Shown: in pieces, positions 26,122-34,454 of the stretch
Layout: each line of letters opens with the position of its first letter
Numbering within the stretch: position 1 is the first letter of the stretch
NCBI RefSeq assembly: GCF_016082275.1
Contig: NZ_MOWM01000059.1
Coordinates: 1-39,386 of the forward strand
Origin: Variovorax sp. E3
GTDB taxonomy: Bacteria > Pseudomonadota > Gammaproteobacteria > Burkholderiales > Burkholderiaceae_C
Direction: 5' to 3'
Length of the DNA: 39,386 nt
Notes under the pieces: model-generated
The model's database searches: none
Told to the model about the DNA's origin: nothing
Seen by the model: the letters and a program-made list of their open reading frames with translations, nothing else
Program-made: the position numbers and the translations under genes

Positions 26122-27510
26122 ATGACCGGCAAAGTACGCACCCGCATCGCACCGTCCCCCACGGGCTTTCTTCACCTGGGCACGGCCCGCACCGCGCTCT
26201 ATTCGTGGGCCTACGCACGCCACTACGGCGGCGAGTTCGTGCTGCGCATCGAAGACACCGACGTGGCCCGCTCCACGCAGGACTCGACCGACCAGATCCT
26301 GGCGTCGATGCACTGGCTCGGCCTGGACTACGACGAGGGCCCGATCTACCAGATGCAGCGCCTGGAGCGCTACCGCGAAGTGATCGCGCAGATGCTCGCG
26401 GCCGGCACGGCCTACCACTGCTATTGCACGCCCGCCGAGCTCGACGAGATGCGCGAGGCGCAACGCGCGCGCGGCGAGAAAACGCTGTACGACCGCCGCT
26501 GGCGCCCCGAGCCCGGCAAGGTGCTGCCGCCCGTGCCCGAAGGCGTGCCGCCCGTGGTGCGCTTTTGCAACCCGCCCGAAGGCGACGTGACCTGGAACGA
26601 CCTCGTCAAGGGCGAGATCACCATCAACAACCGCGAGATCGACGACCTGATCATCCTGCGGCCCGACGGTGTGCCCACCTACAACTTCGCGGTGGTGGTC
26701 GACGACTGGGACATGGCCATCACGCACGTGTTCCGCGGCGACGAGCACATCAACAACACGCCATGGCAGATCAACATCTTCCGCGCGCTGGGTGCGCCGC
26801 TGCCCCAGTTCGGCCATGTGCCCGTCATCCTCGGCGACGACGGCCAGAAGCTGTCGAAGCGCCGCGGCGCGGTGAGCGTCACGGCCTACGAAGAAAACGG
26901 CTACCTGCCCGAGGCCATGCTCAACTACCTCGCGCGCCTGGGCTGGAGCCACGGCGACGACGAACTGTTCACGCGCGAGCAGATGGTGAGCTGGTTCGAC
27001 GGCACGCATCTGTCGAAGAGCCCCGCCCAGTGGGACGCAGCCAAGCTCGCCTGGGTGAACGCGCAATACATCAAGGCCAAGAGCGGCGAAGAACTTGCAC
27101 CGCTCGTTGCGGCGCAGCTACAGAAGAAGGGCGTCGTTGCGGACGAACGTTTGCCCGCAATCTGCGCGCTTTTCAAGGATCGCTGCGACACCACAGTGGC
27201 ACTTTCCCAATGGGCAGAGGCCTTCTATGGGGACATCACCATCAGCGATGCCGACCGCGCACAGCACATCACCGAGGCCGTTAAGCCAGCAATTTCAACA
27301 CTCGTTGAAAAAATTGATGACAGTGACCTGGGATAAGGCCTCAATTGCAGTTATGATCAAGGAAGTGCTCGCAGCACACAGCATGAAAATGCCAGTGTTA
27401 GCGATGCCAGTACGTGTGCTTGTGATGGGAACATCGCAGACACCGTCCTCGATTCAGTCCTCGAGATCTTTTCGAAAGAAAAAGTTATCGAAAGATTGAA
27501 AAAGGCCTGA
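26122..27510 (+). pseudogene. gltX: Glutamyl-tRNA synthetase, C-terminus broken by two indels
   Basis: GltX charges tRNA-Glu. The catalytic domain is complete: HIGH-like PSPTGFLHLGTAR, the KMSKS-like DGQKLSKRRG, and WRPEPGK. The frame stops at 27336 after 404 aa. Homology continues in the next frame (MTVTWDKASIAVMIKEVLAAH, then VRVLVMGTSQTPS) and returns to the first frame for VLDSVLEIFSKEKVIERL, ending at TGA 27508-27510. One extra A in the A-run at 27308-27313 and one base missing near 27440-27445 explain this. Repaired length is 462 aa, normal for the family. Without repair the anticodon-binding end is lost. tRNA-Glu lies 170 bp downstream. Confidence 0.88.
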
Positions 27511-27526
27511 AAAAACGGGCTATAAT
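27496..27526 (+). promoter_or_regulatory. Promoter of the tRNA array
   Basis: A perfect TATAAT at 27521-27526 lies 20 bp before the first tRNA base. TTGAAA at 27496-27501 is a -35 candidate with a slightly long 19-bp spacer. The -35 lies inside the last codons of gltX, so the promoter overlaps the gene end. A GC-rich discriminator follows, as is usual for stable-RNA promoters. Confidence 0.7.
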
Positions 27527-27546
27527 TCGAGGCTCGACACCCACAC

Positions 27547-27622
<76 letters not shown>

Positions 27623-27680
27623 TTAAGTGTCGAGAGAGTTAGAAGATAAGTGCTGATCGCAGCACGGTTCCTAAGGTTTT

Positions 27681-27756
27681 GACCCTATCGTCTAGAGGCC
27701 TAGGACACCACCCTTTCACGGTGGCTACCGGGGTTCGAATCCCCGTAGGGTCGCCA
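27681..27756 (+). tRNA. tRNA-Glu (TTC)
   Basis: A 76-nt cloverleaf with encoded CCA. The acceptor GACCCTA pairs with TAGGGTC, the anticodon stem CCACC/GGTGG holds loop CTTTCAC with anticodon TTC, and the T-arm is GGGGTTCGAATCCCC. It is the substrate of the glutamyl-tRNA synthetase encoded just upstream. Confidence 0.96.
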
Positions 27757-27827
27757 GTTTCACGCAAGTGAAGCCGGCACAAGTGGTCAACACTTGGCTC
27801 CGTAAAACGAGCGAACGTTGTCTACCA

Positions 27828-27904
27828 GGAGTGGTAGTTCAGTTGGTTAGAATACCGGCCTGTCACGCCGGGGGTCGCGGGTTCGAGTCCCGTCCACTCC
27901 GCCA
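27828..27904 (+). tRNA. tRNA-Asp (GTC)
   Basis: A 77-nt cloverleaf with encoded CCA. The acceptor GGAGTGG pairs with CCACTCC, the D-arm is TAGTTCAGTTGGTTAGAATA, and the anticodon loop CTGTCAC gives GTC, with T-arm CGGGTTCGAGTCCCG. It is last of the array and is followed by a strong terminator. Confidence 0.96.
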
Positions 27905-27913
27905 GTTCCGACG

Positions 27914-27946
27914 AGGGTTAGCAGATGCAAGTCTGCTAACCCTTTT
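27914..27946 (+). terminator. Rho-independent terminator of the tRNA array
   Basis: A 12-bp perfect stem (AGGGTTAGCAGA against TCTGCTAACCCT) with a 6-base loop, followed by TTTTG. It begins 10 bp after tRNA-Asp. Confidence 0.9.
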
Positions 27947-28331
27947 GTCTTTCTGGCATCCGCGCGTGTCTGCACGCACGAACGGCAGCTCAGTCTCCTC
28001 CACACTTTTCGGTACGCAAGCAGCGTTCTAGCGCTGCAATCGATCACGTCAACGATCGAGAGTGCGTTGCCCACCATCCCAACTTTGATGCATGCCTTAA
28101 CTCGGTATCGCTTTGCTTGACTTCGAAGCGTGAAAGGCGATGTCCGGTCGAGGAGAAAAACCCTCGAAACGAAGGGCCCGTTCCCTCTGATCGCAGTGCT
28201 TCGATGCCACTTTATGCGACCACGTTACATAGGCCCTCTCGCAGTCGAATAAACTTCGCCCCGCTTGCAGCTTGCATTCGTTGCTGCGCCGCCATAGGCA
28301 ACATGGCGAAATTAACTCATTAGGAACTCAG
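27947..28331. other. Long leader before the HU-type gene, no gene seen
   Basis: About 385 bp of clearly lower GC than its surroundings, with no credible reading frame. It must hold the promoter of the HU-type gene. A TTGACT at about 28116 is a possible -35, but no convincing -10 follows at the right distance. The end has the AGGA site of the HU gene. Confidence 0.5.
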
Positions 28332-28721
28332 TTGAACCGCATCGAACTCGTCGAAAAAATCGCTACCGCCCACAACCTCAGCAAGGCTGAAGCCGCGCGC
28401 GTCCTCGAGACCATCACCACCTCGATCGTCGCCGCAGTGAAGAAGGACGATCCCGTGCAGATCGTCGGCTTCGGTACTTTCAAGCAAGTGGCGCGCGCCG
28501 CACGCTCGGGCTTCAACCCCAGCGCCGGCACCAAGATCAAGATCGCCGCACAGAAGGTGCCGAAGTTCGTGCCGGGCGCCGCCTTCAAGGCCGCCGTGGA
28601 CCCGAAGGCTGCCAAGCGCAAGGCCGACAAGGCCGTGGCCGCCAAGCCGGCTGCAAAGCCTGCTGCCGCCAAGAAGGCTGCCGCTCCCGCCAAGAAGGCC
28701 GTGGCCGCCAAGAAGAAGTAA
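28332..28721 (+). CDS. HU-family DNA-binding protein with histone H1-like Lys/Ala/Pro tail
   Basis: Nucleoid protein of 129 aa. Residues 1-90 are an HU/IHF fold (NRIELVEKIATAHNLSKAEA, VQIVGFGTFKQVARAARSGFNPSAG) with the intercalating-proline arm around FNPSAG. Residues 91-129 are a Lys/Ala/Pro tail (AKPAAKPAAAKKAAAPAKKA) like eukaryotic H1 tails. The start is TTG 28332, with AGGA seven bases upstream, giving the canonical HU N-terminus; a longer frame upstream is not HU-like. The tail would add nonspecific DNA binding and compaction. It is followed by a strong terminator. Confidence 0.93.
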   Translation: MNRIELVEKIATAHNLSKAEAARVLETITTSIVAAVKKDDPVQIVGFGTFKQVARAARSGFNPSAGTKIKIAAQKVPKFVPGAAFKAAVDPKAAKRKADKAVAAKPAAKPAAAKKAAAPAKKAVAAKKK

Positions 28722-28761
28722 GTAGTGCGCATCGCCGCGGCCCCGTGCCGCGGATGCCAAC

Positions 28762-28787
28762 AAAAAAGGCCCTTCCGGGCCTTTTTT
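28762..28787. terminator. Bidirectional rho-independent terminator
   Basis: AAAAAAGGCCC and GGGCCTTTTTT arms flank a TTCC loop. The A- and T-runs make it usable from both strands, serving the HU gene (stop at 28721) and the small minus-strand gene ending at 28812. Confidence 0.92.
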
Positions 28788-28811
28788 CATGGGCGCTGCC
28801 TTCGTGCAGGC

Positions 28812-29021
28812 TCAATCGGGTTGGATCACACCTTCGCTCAGGTAGCGCTGGTATTCGGAGAGCGGGATCGCCGTGGTCTGTGCGCTCCCGCCGTCGCCCC
28901 AGCTCAGCACCGCGCTGTCGGGCGCCAGCTGAACCTCGATCGGGCCCAGGGGGATCAGGATCAGGGGGCCGTCGCCGGCCCTGTATTCGACATCTCCGGT
29001 CACTTTCGCGTTCGCTGGCAT
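28812..29021 (-). CDS. Small conserved-looking hypothetical protein
   Basis: A 69-aa cytoplasmic protein I do not recognise by family name. It has a beta-rich centre (PLILIPLGPIEVQLAPDSAVLSW) and a C-terminal helix (PLSEYQRYLSEGVIQ). Start ATG 29021 has GAGGAA 10 bases upstream. It ends against a bidirectional terminator and is divergent from the BON-like gene. Codon use matches the neighbours, supporting a real gene. Confidence 0.7.
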   Translation of the reverse strand: MPANAKVTGDVEYRAGDGPLILIPLGPIEVQLAPDSAVLSWGDGGSAQTTAIPLSEYQRYLSEGVIQPD

Positions 29022-29173
29022 GGGTACGTTCCTCGGGGTAGGGTGTCGGAGTTGCCAGCTTACAGCCCCCACGCGACAGCGGGGTCATCGGGCTGCGGCG
29101 ATTTGTGTAGGCCTGCCCGCCGTTTTCGGCCCGCCGGTCACACAGCCGTCATGCGCCGCGTAGCACGCTTCGC

Positions 29174-29644
29174 GTGATGAAGACACTCCAGATCCTCGCG
29201 GCGTCGCTTGCCTGCCTGTTGGCGGTCGCCTTTGCCGTCGCGTGGAGGCCGGCAAGCCGGCAGGTGGCGACAGTGAGCGAGGCCACGTCCGCCGCCGCGC
29301 TGGAGATCCGCTGGCATGGCGGCGGCATCGTGCTGCAGGGAACGGTGCGCGACGTGGCCACGCAGCGCGCGCTGGCCGAAGGCGCCGCCGCGCGACTGGG
29401 CGGCGAGGCCGACCAGGTGACCGACTGGCTCGACATCACGCCCACGGCGCTGACCGTGGCCGACCCCGCGGCGCTCGCGCAGCTCATCCGCCTGGGGCAA
29501 GAGGGCTGGCACCTGCAGCGCCGCCCGGCCGAGGGATGGCTCGCGGTGCAGTCGCTCACCGACGCCCGCAGCGCGCAGGCCAGGGCGCTGCTGCAGGCGG
29601 CCTTCGGTGCCGACGTTCCCATGCGCCTCGTCCAGTTGCCCTGA
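29174..29644 (+). CDS. Anchored or secreted protein with a BON-like segment
   Basis: A 155-156-aa protein starting at GTG 29174 or ATG 29177 (adjacent codons). An N-terminal hydrophobic segment (LQILAASLACLLAVAFAVAW) is a signal or anchor. EIRWHGGGIVLQGTVRDVATQRALAEGAA resembles a BON domain strand-helix, and a second similar unit may lie at LTVADPAALAQLIRLG. The target is unknown. The ribosome site is weak. It lies 89 bp before the nucleotidase lipoprotein gene on the same strand. Confidence 0.7.
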   Translation: MMKTLQILAASLACLLAVAFAVAWRPASRQVATVSEATSAAALEIRWHGGGIVLQGTVRDVATQRALAEGAAARLGGEADQVTDWLDITPTALTVADPAALAQLIRLGQEGWHLQRRPAEGWLAVQSLTDARSAQARALLQAAFGADVPMRLVQLP

Positions 29645-29733
29645 GCCGAGCGTCCCCAGGCAGCGAAGGGGTTCACGCCTTCGTCATGCGCCGTGGCCAG
29701 CATCCGCCTCATTCCAAAACAGAGGAGAGGTTC

Positions 29734-31545
29734 ATGCATCCATCACTGAAGCAGTTCGCCGCGGCGGGCGTCGTCCTGGCCACGCTCACCGCCTGCGGCG
29801 GCAGCAACAACAATGCGAGCGGCTTCGTGCCGCTGCCGCCCCCCGCGGCGTCCAATCCGCCCGTGCCCGCCACGATGGACGTCAAGCTCATCGCCTTCAA
29901 CGACCTGCACGGCAACCTCGAGCCCCCGAAGCTGTCGATCACCGCGCCCGCCAAGGGCGGCGGCACGGTGCCGGTGCCGGCCGGCGGCGCGGCCTACCTG
30001 GCCTCGGCCATTGCCTCGCTGAAGGAAAAGAACCCGAACAACGCCGTGGTCTCGGCCGGCGACATGATCGGCGCGTCGCCGCTGGTGTCGGCGCTGTTTC
30101 TCGACGAGTCGACCATCGAGGCCGTGAACGCGATGAAGATCGACTTCAACGCGGTCGGCAACCACGAGTTCGACAAGGGCCAGACCGAGCTGCTGCGCAT
30201 GAAGAACGGCGGCTGCGCGAAGAACACCGCGCTGGAGCCCTGCCGCGTGAACAAGAGCTTTCCGGGCGCGAACTTCGGCTTCCTGGCGGCCAACACGGTG
30301 AAGGGCGACGGCAACACGCTGTTCCCCGCCACCGGCATGAAGAGCTTCACCAAGGACGGCGCCACGGTGAAGGTGGCGTTCATCGGCATGACGCTCAAGG
30401 GCACGCCCAACATCGTCACGCCCGCCGGCGTGGCCGGCCTGAGCTTCAAGGACGAGGCCGACACCGCCAACGCGCTCATTCCGCAACTGAAGGCGCAGGG
30501 CGCCGACGCCGTGGTGGTGGTGATCCACGAGGGCGGCACCACCACCGTGGGCTACAACGACAAGAGCTGCGCCGGCCTGAGCGGCGACATCCTGCCGATC
30601 CTGAACAAGCTCGACAGCGCGGTCGACATCGTGATCTCGGGCCACACGCACCGCTCGTACGTGTGCGACTACCGCAAGACCAACCCGGCCAAGCCCTTCC
30701 TGCTGACCAGCGCCGGCCAGTACGGCACGCTGCTGACCGACATCAACCTGACCATCGACACGCGCACGCGCAAGGTCACGGCCAAGGCCGCCGACAACAT
30801 GATCGTGCAGGGCGAGGCCTACACCGCCGGCGCCACCACCGTGGCGTTGACCGACCAGTACCCCGTGTTCGGCAAGAACCAGGAAGTGGCCTCGCTCATC
30901 AGCCAGTACCTGGCCATTGCCGGGCCGCTGGTGCAGCGCGTGGTGGGCCAGCTCACCGCCACGGCCACGCGCACACAGACCCCGTCGAGGGAAAGCGTGC
31001 TGGGCAACCTGATCGCCGACGCGCAACTGGCGGCCACCAGCCCGGCCGGCAAGGGCGCCGCGCAGATCGCCTTCATGAACCCGGGCGGCGTGCGCGCCGA
31101 CCTCGCGCCCGCCGGCGACGGCAGCGTGACCTACGGCCAGATCTTCGCGGTGCAGCCCTTCGGCAACAGCCTGGTGGTGAAGACCATGACGGGGGCGCAG
31201 ATCAAGGCGGTGCTGGAGCAGCAGTTCAACAGCGGCGCCAACACCGTGGCCGCGCCCAAGGTGCTGCTGCCTTCGGCCAGCCTGAGCTACAGCTACAGCC
31301 TCTCGGCGCCCGCGGGCTCGCGCATCACGAACATGGCGCTCAACGGCACGGCCATGGTCGACGCCACCAGCTACCGCGTCACGATGAACAGCTTCCTGGC
31401 CACCGGCGGCGACAACTTCACCGTGTTCAACCAGGGCACGGACACGCTGGGCGGCGACCAGGACGTGGATGCGCTGGAGGCCTACATCAAGGCCAAGAGC
31501 CCGCTCGCACCACCAGCCACCGACCGCATCACGGCGCTGCCCTGA
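29734..31545 (+). CDS. 5'-nucleotidase/metallophosphatase lipoprotein
   Basis: Exported nucleotidase of the UshA family, 603 aa. The signal ends in a lipobox (TLTAC, Cys21), followed by a Ser/Asn/Pro linker. Metallophosphatase ligand motifs are FNDLHGN near residue 55, GDMIGAS, GNHEFD and GHTH. The C-terminal 5'-nucleotidase domain begins near TRTQTPSRESVLGNLIADA, with FMNPGGVRADL, FGNSLVVKTMTGAQI and FLATGGDNF substrate-binding segments. It releases phosphate and nucleosides from extracellular nucleotides. Start ATG 29734 follows a strong GAGGAGAGG site. The gene is complete and ends in a hairpin region. Confidence 0.94.
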   Translation: MHPSLKQFAAAGVVLATLTACGGSNNNASGFVPLPPPAASNPPVPATMDVKLIAFNDLHGNLEPPKLSITAPAKGGGTVPVPAGGAAYLASAIASLKEKNPNNAVVSAGDMIGASPLVSALFLDESTIEAVNAMKIDFNAVGNHEFDKGQTELLRMKNGGCAKNTALEPCRVNKSFPGANFGFLAANTVKGDGNTLFPATGMKSFTKDGATVKVAFIGMTLKGTPNIVTPAGVAGLSFKDEADTANALIPQLKAQGADAVVVVIHEGGTTTVGYNDKSCAGLSGDILPILNKLDSAVDIVISGHTHRSYVCDYRKTNPAKPFLLTSAGQYGTLLTDINLTIDTRTRKVTAKAADNMIVQGEAYTAGATTVALTDQYPVFGKNQEVASLISQYLAIAGPLVQRVVGQLTATATRTQTPSRESVLGNLIADAQLAATSPAGKGAAQIAFMNPGGVRADLAPAGDGSVTYGQIFAVQPFGNSLVVKTMTGAQIKAVLEQQFNSGANTVAAPKVLLPSASLSYSYSLSAPAGSRITNMALNGTAMVDATSYRVTMNSFLATGGDNFTVFNQGTDTLGGDQDVDALEAYIKAKSPLAPPATDRITALP

Positions 31546-31567
31546 GGCGAGGCCAAGAAAGAAGGGG

Positions 31568-31591
31568 GCAGGCCGGGTTCAGCCGGCCTGC
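31568..31591. terminator. Hairpin between convergent nucleotidase and DUF418 genes
   Basis: GCAGGCCGG pairs with CCGGCCTGC across a 6-base loop. No T-run follows on either strand, so it is a possible terminator only. Confidence 0.45.
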
Positions 31592-31602
31592 GCGGCCTGT
31601 GT

Positions 31603-32892
31603 TCAAGCAGCAGCGTGCAGCCGCATCGGCTGCGGCTTGCCGTAGACCAGGCTGCGCCACACCCACTCGGCCGGCCCGAAGCGAAAACGCCCCAGCCACC
31701 AGCAGCTGAACAGCGCCTGCAGCGCGAAGATCCCGACGCCGGCCACCGCGATGCCCACCAGCCCGAACTGCGGCCCGATGCCCAGCCCGACGCCGTAGAA
31801 CAGGCCGATGCCGAACAGCGTCTGCGCGAGGTAGTTGGTCAGGGCCATGCGCCCCATCGGCGCCAGCTTGCGCAGCCAGTGCCGCCACGCGGCGCGCTGG
31901 AACAGCAGCACGAAGGCCGCCATGTAGAACAGGCCTTGCGCCAGCGGCGCCGTCTCGCGCAGCAGTTGCGCCGCGATGCTGCCGATGCCGCCCTGCAGCC
32001 AGCCGCCCACGGCGCCGGTGCTGTCATAGTCCCCAAGGGCCGGCAGCACGGAGGCGACGACGCTGACGACAAGGCTCGCGCGCAGCAGGCGGACCCAGAA
32101 GCGCCGCTTGGCCACCGATTCCTGCAGCACGCCCGCGCGGCCGATGGCCATGCCGATCAGCAGCCGGCCGAACACGAACAGCGGCAGCCACCATATGGCG
32201 ACGCGCATGCGCATGTCGCGCGCCAGGTTGCCCTGCAGCATCGTCGCCCAGTCGCCGCTGACGAAAGCGGTCCAGGCGGCCGCTGCTGCTTGCGGGCGGC
32301 TGGCCTGCGCCGGCAGCAGGTCGGGCACCACCGGCTGCAGCAGCACCGGCAGCACCAGCGCCACGCAGACGCCGAGCACGGCCAGCGTGCGCGTCGACAG
32401 CTTGGTGAACGCGAGCAGCAGCAGACCGAACACCGCGTAGTAGCGCAGGATGTCGCCCCACCAGAAGAGGTACGCATGCACGAGGCCGATGGCCAGCAGC
32501 ACCGCCATGCGCCGCACGTAGAGCCGCGTGCCGTCGGCCTTGTTCGCACGCCGGGCGGTCTGCAGTGCAAAGCCCACGCCGAAGAGCAGGGTGAAAAGCG
32601 TGATCGACTTCGCGTCGACCAGCAGCTGCATCGCCAGCGCGATCGCGCGGTCCCACGCGGCCGAGGGCAGGGCGCCGCGCTGCGGTTGCGTGATGAACTC
32701 GTACAGCGAGAAGCTGCGCAGGTTGACCAGCAGCACGCCGAACAGCGCGAAGCCGCGCAGTGCGTCGAGCAGTTCGAGGCGCCGCGCGGAAGGCGCCGGC
32801 GCCGTGCGCGCGCGCGGGGAGGCGGTGTTCGATTGGCTCAGGGAGCCGCCCGCGGTCGAATAGCGCGGCAGCCTTGCAGGGTCGAATGTCAT
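31603..32892 (-). CDS. DUF418 family membrane protein
   Basis: Polytopic inner-membrane protein of 429 aa with about ten hydrophobic segments. The N-terminal LELLDALRGFALFGVLLVN is the DUF418 opening (RIxxLDxLRGxALxGI). ITLFTLLFGVGFALQ, the C-terminal MGRMALTNYLAQTLFGIGLFY and WWLGRFRFGPAEWVWRSLVYG motifs complete the family. The first 35 residues are a hydrophilic Ser/Ala/Arg-rich extension. The family is linked to YeiB and to acyltransferase-3-like folds; no substrate is established. It converges with the nucleotidase gene. Confidence 0.92.
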   Translation of the reverse strand: MTFDPARLPRYSTAGGSLSQSNTASPRARTAPAPSARRLELLDALRGFALFGVLLVNLRSFSLYEFITQPQRGALPSAAWDRAIALAMQLLVDAKSITLFTLLFGVGFALQTARRANKADGTRLYVRRMAVLLAIGLVHAYLFWWGDILRYYAVFGLLLLAFTKLSTRTLAVLGVCVALVLPVLLQPVVPDLLPAQASRPQAAAAAWTAFVSGDWATMLQGNLARDMRMRVAIWWLPLFVFGRLLIGMAIGRAGVLQESVAKRRFWVRLLRASLVVSVVASVLPALGDYDSTGAVGGWLQGGIGSIAAQLLRETAPLAQGLFYMAAFVLLFQRAAWRHWLRKLAPMGRMALTNYLAQTLFGIGLFYGVGLGIGPQFGLVGIAVAGVGIFALQALFSCWWLGRFRFGPAEWVWRSLVYGKPQPMRLHAAA

Positions 32893-33039
32893 GGGGGTTC
32901 GCGGGTCCGGGTCGGGTGCCAGATGGCGGACGGCCGTTGTGCGAAGCCGCCCGCGCCAGACCTGCGATGCTATGAATCAGCATTGCATGAACATTGCGCC
33001 GCGCACCACCTTGCGCGGGTCAGGAGAAGAGGCGCGCCC

Positions 33040-33399
33040 TCAGACCGCCAGGTTCTGCTCCACGTCCAGCGTCTTGCGGCGCGCCAGCGCCAGGTTCGAC
33101 TTGGCCTTGTCCAGCACGAGGTACACGAACAGGCCTTCCTTCTTCTGCATCGGCCGGATGATGTGGTACTGCCTGCCGAGGGTGATGAGGATGTCTTCGA
33201 TGACATCGTTCAAGCCCAGGTCGCGCATGGTGCGCATCTTGGCGCGGACCACCTCGGTGTTGCCCGCGGCCGCCACCTCGAGGTCGACACCCGAACCGAT
33301 CTGGCCCAGGATCATGCCGCTGCTCGAGTCGACCAGCGCCGCGCACAGGGCGCCGTCGCAGGTCATCAGGTCGTCCATGGATTGCTTGATATTTGCCAT
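33040..33399 (-). CDS. Roadblock/LC7-domain protein A
   Basis: A 119-aa protein with one roadblock/LC7 fold: N-terminal helix (IKQSMDDLMTCDGALCAALVDSSSGMILG), central helix (TEVVRAKMRTMRDLG), then strands ILITLGRQYHIIRPM and GLFVYLVLDKAKSNLALAR. Such proteins dimerise and regulate small Ras-like GTPases (MglB is the bacterial model). It is last in the four-gene GTPase operon, 100 bp after the second roadblock gene. It differs enough from that neighbour to suggest a heterodimer or separate roles. Confidence 0.88.
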   Translation of the reverse strand: MANIKQSMDDLMTCDGALCAALVDSSSGMILGQIGSGVDLEVAAAGNTEVVRAKMRTMRDLGLNDVIEDILITLGRQYHIIRPMQKKEGLFVYLVLDKAKSNLALARRKTLDVEQNLAV

Positions 33400-33499
33400 C
33401 GGAATCTTTCCTAGTCCCTCGCCCCTGAAAGTCGGCAGCCACCCGGGCGAAGAGGTGGGCGGCTGCCGGTGTCGAACCGATGCGGCCGGGGACGGGCCC

Positions 33500-33883
33500 T
33501 CAGGCGTGCTGCAGCGACAGCGTCGCCTGCTTCGCGAAGTACAAAACCTGGCCGATGATCGCGTCCTTGCCCGTGACCACGCTCACGATCAGCGTGAGCT
33601 CGGGGTGTCGCGCCTGCAGCATCAGGATGTGGCCGTGCGTTGCCTCGATGGACACGTTGTCGCAGTCGCCAAGGTTGCTTTCCTCGCCGGCCACGGCGCC
33701 CAGCGCCGCGAGCGAACTGGCAATGGCCGACAGGCGTGCCACCTGCGCCGTGTTCTCGACGCGCGCGGCCAGCTCCAGGCCGTCCTCGGTCGAGATCACC
33801 ACGGCCTTCACGCCCTTGATCTCGCGCATCAGCGTGTCGATGACGGATTCGGCGGCGAGCTTGATTCTTGGTGTTATTTGCAT
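33500..33883 (-). CDS. Roadblock/LC7-domain protein B (MglB-like)
   Basis: A 127-aa roadblock/LC7 protein: SVIDTLMREIKGVKAVVISTEDGLELAARV, then a long ARLSAIASSLAALGAVAGEE helix, IEATHGHILMLQARHPELTLIVSVV and a final helix. The layout is the MglB/CvnB type, where a dimer acts as GTPase-activating protein or effector platform. It lies 46 bp after the GTPase gene. Cytosolic; there is no signal peptide. Confidence 0.9.
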   Translation of the reverse strand: MQITPRIKLAAESVIDTLMREIKGVKAVVISTEDGLELAARVENTAQVARLSAIASSLAALGAVAGEESNLGDCDNVSIEATHGHILMLQARHPELTLIVSVVTGKDAIIGQVLYFAKQATLSLQHA

Positions 33884-33929
33884 GGCAGCTCAGGAATGAA
33901 AAGACGAGACAGAGAGAAAGGAAAGGCGC

Positions 33930-34454
33930 TCAGGTCTCGAGCTGGAGCAGCAGCAGCTCCAGCAACTCGACGACCTGCCGCGCGTCCGTGACGTTGGCCG
34001 GCAGCACGGGGCACAGCACGCCCTTGGCCTCGATGCGCCGGGCATAGGCGTCGATGCCCGGCTGCGGGTGCGCCTCCATGCGGCCCACGGCGACCACGCA
34101 GGCGGTCCTGGCGATCAGCTCGGCAAAGCCCTCGAGGTAGACGTCCAGGTCGGCCAGCGGGTCGGGGCGGCTGTTGTCCACCAGGATCACCAGGCCGAGC
34201 GCGCCGCGCCCCAGGATGCGCCACATGAAGTCGAAGCGCATCTGGCCGGGCGTGCCGTACAGGCGCAGCTTTTCGCCGTTGTCCAGCGTGAGTTCGCCGT
34301 AGTCGAGCCCGACGGTGGTGGTTGCCTTGGCGACCGACACGTCGGTGTTGCGCACGTCGGTGCTGACGGGGGGGATCTCGCTCACGGCGCCGATGGCGGT
34401 GGTCTTGCCGGCGCCCATGGTGCCGGTGAAGAGGATCTTGTGTTCGACGGTCAT
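33930..34454 (-). CDS. Ras-like ATP/GTP-binding protein (CvnD/MglA type) lacking NKxD
   Basis: Small P-loop switch protein, 174 aa. The P-loop GTMGAGKTT is at residues 11-19. The switch II motif is YGTPGQMRFDFMW at 66-78, like actinobacterial conservon GTPases (GTPGQ in place of DTAGQ). The guanine-specificity motif expected after VVAV reads GRME (124-127) instead of N/TKxD, so base specificity is doubtful. The start overlaps the stop of the 252-aa gene (ATGA), giving coupling. Two roadblock genes follow. It probably forms a polar or membrane-associated switch with them; the process controlled is unknown. Confidence 0.9.
   Translation of the reverse strand: MTVEHKILFTGTMGAGKTTAIGAVSEIPPVSTDVRNTDVSVAKATTTVGLDYGELTLDNGEKLRLYGTPGQMRFDFMWRILGRGALGLVILVDNSRPDPLADLDVYLEGFAELIARTACVVAVGRMEAHPQPGIDAYARRIEAKGVLCPVLPANVTDARQVVELLELLLLQLET

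Noticed and set aside
28272..28331. Upstream ATG extension of the HU-type gene
   Set aside because: The added 20 residues are not HU-like, and the TTG at 28332 has a proper AGGA site and yields the canonical N-terminus.
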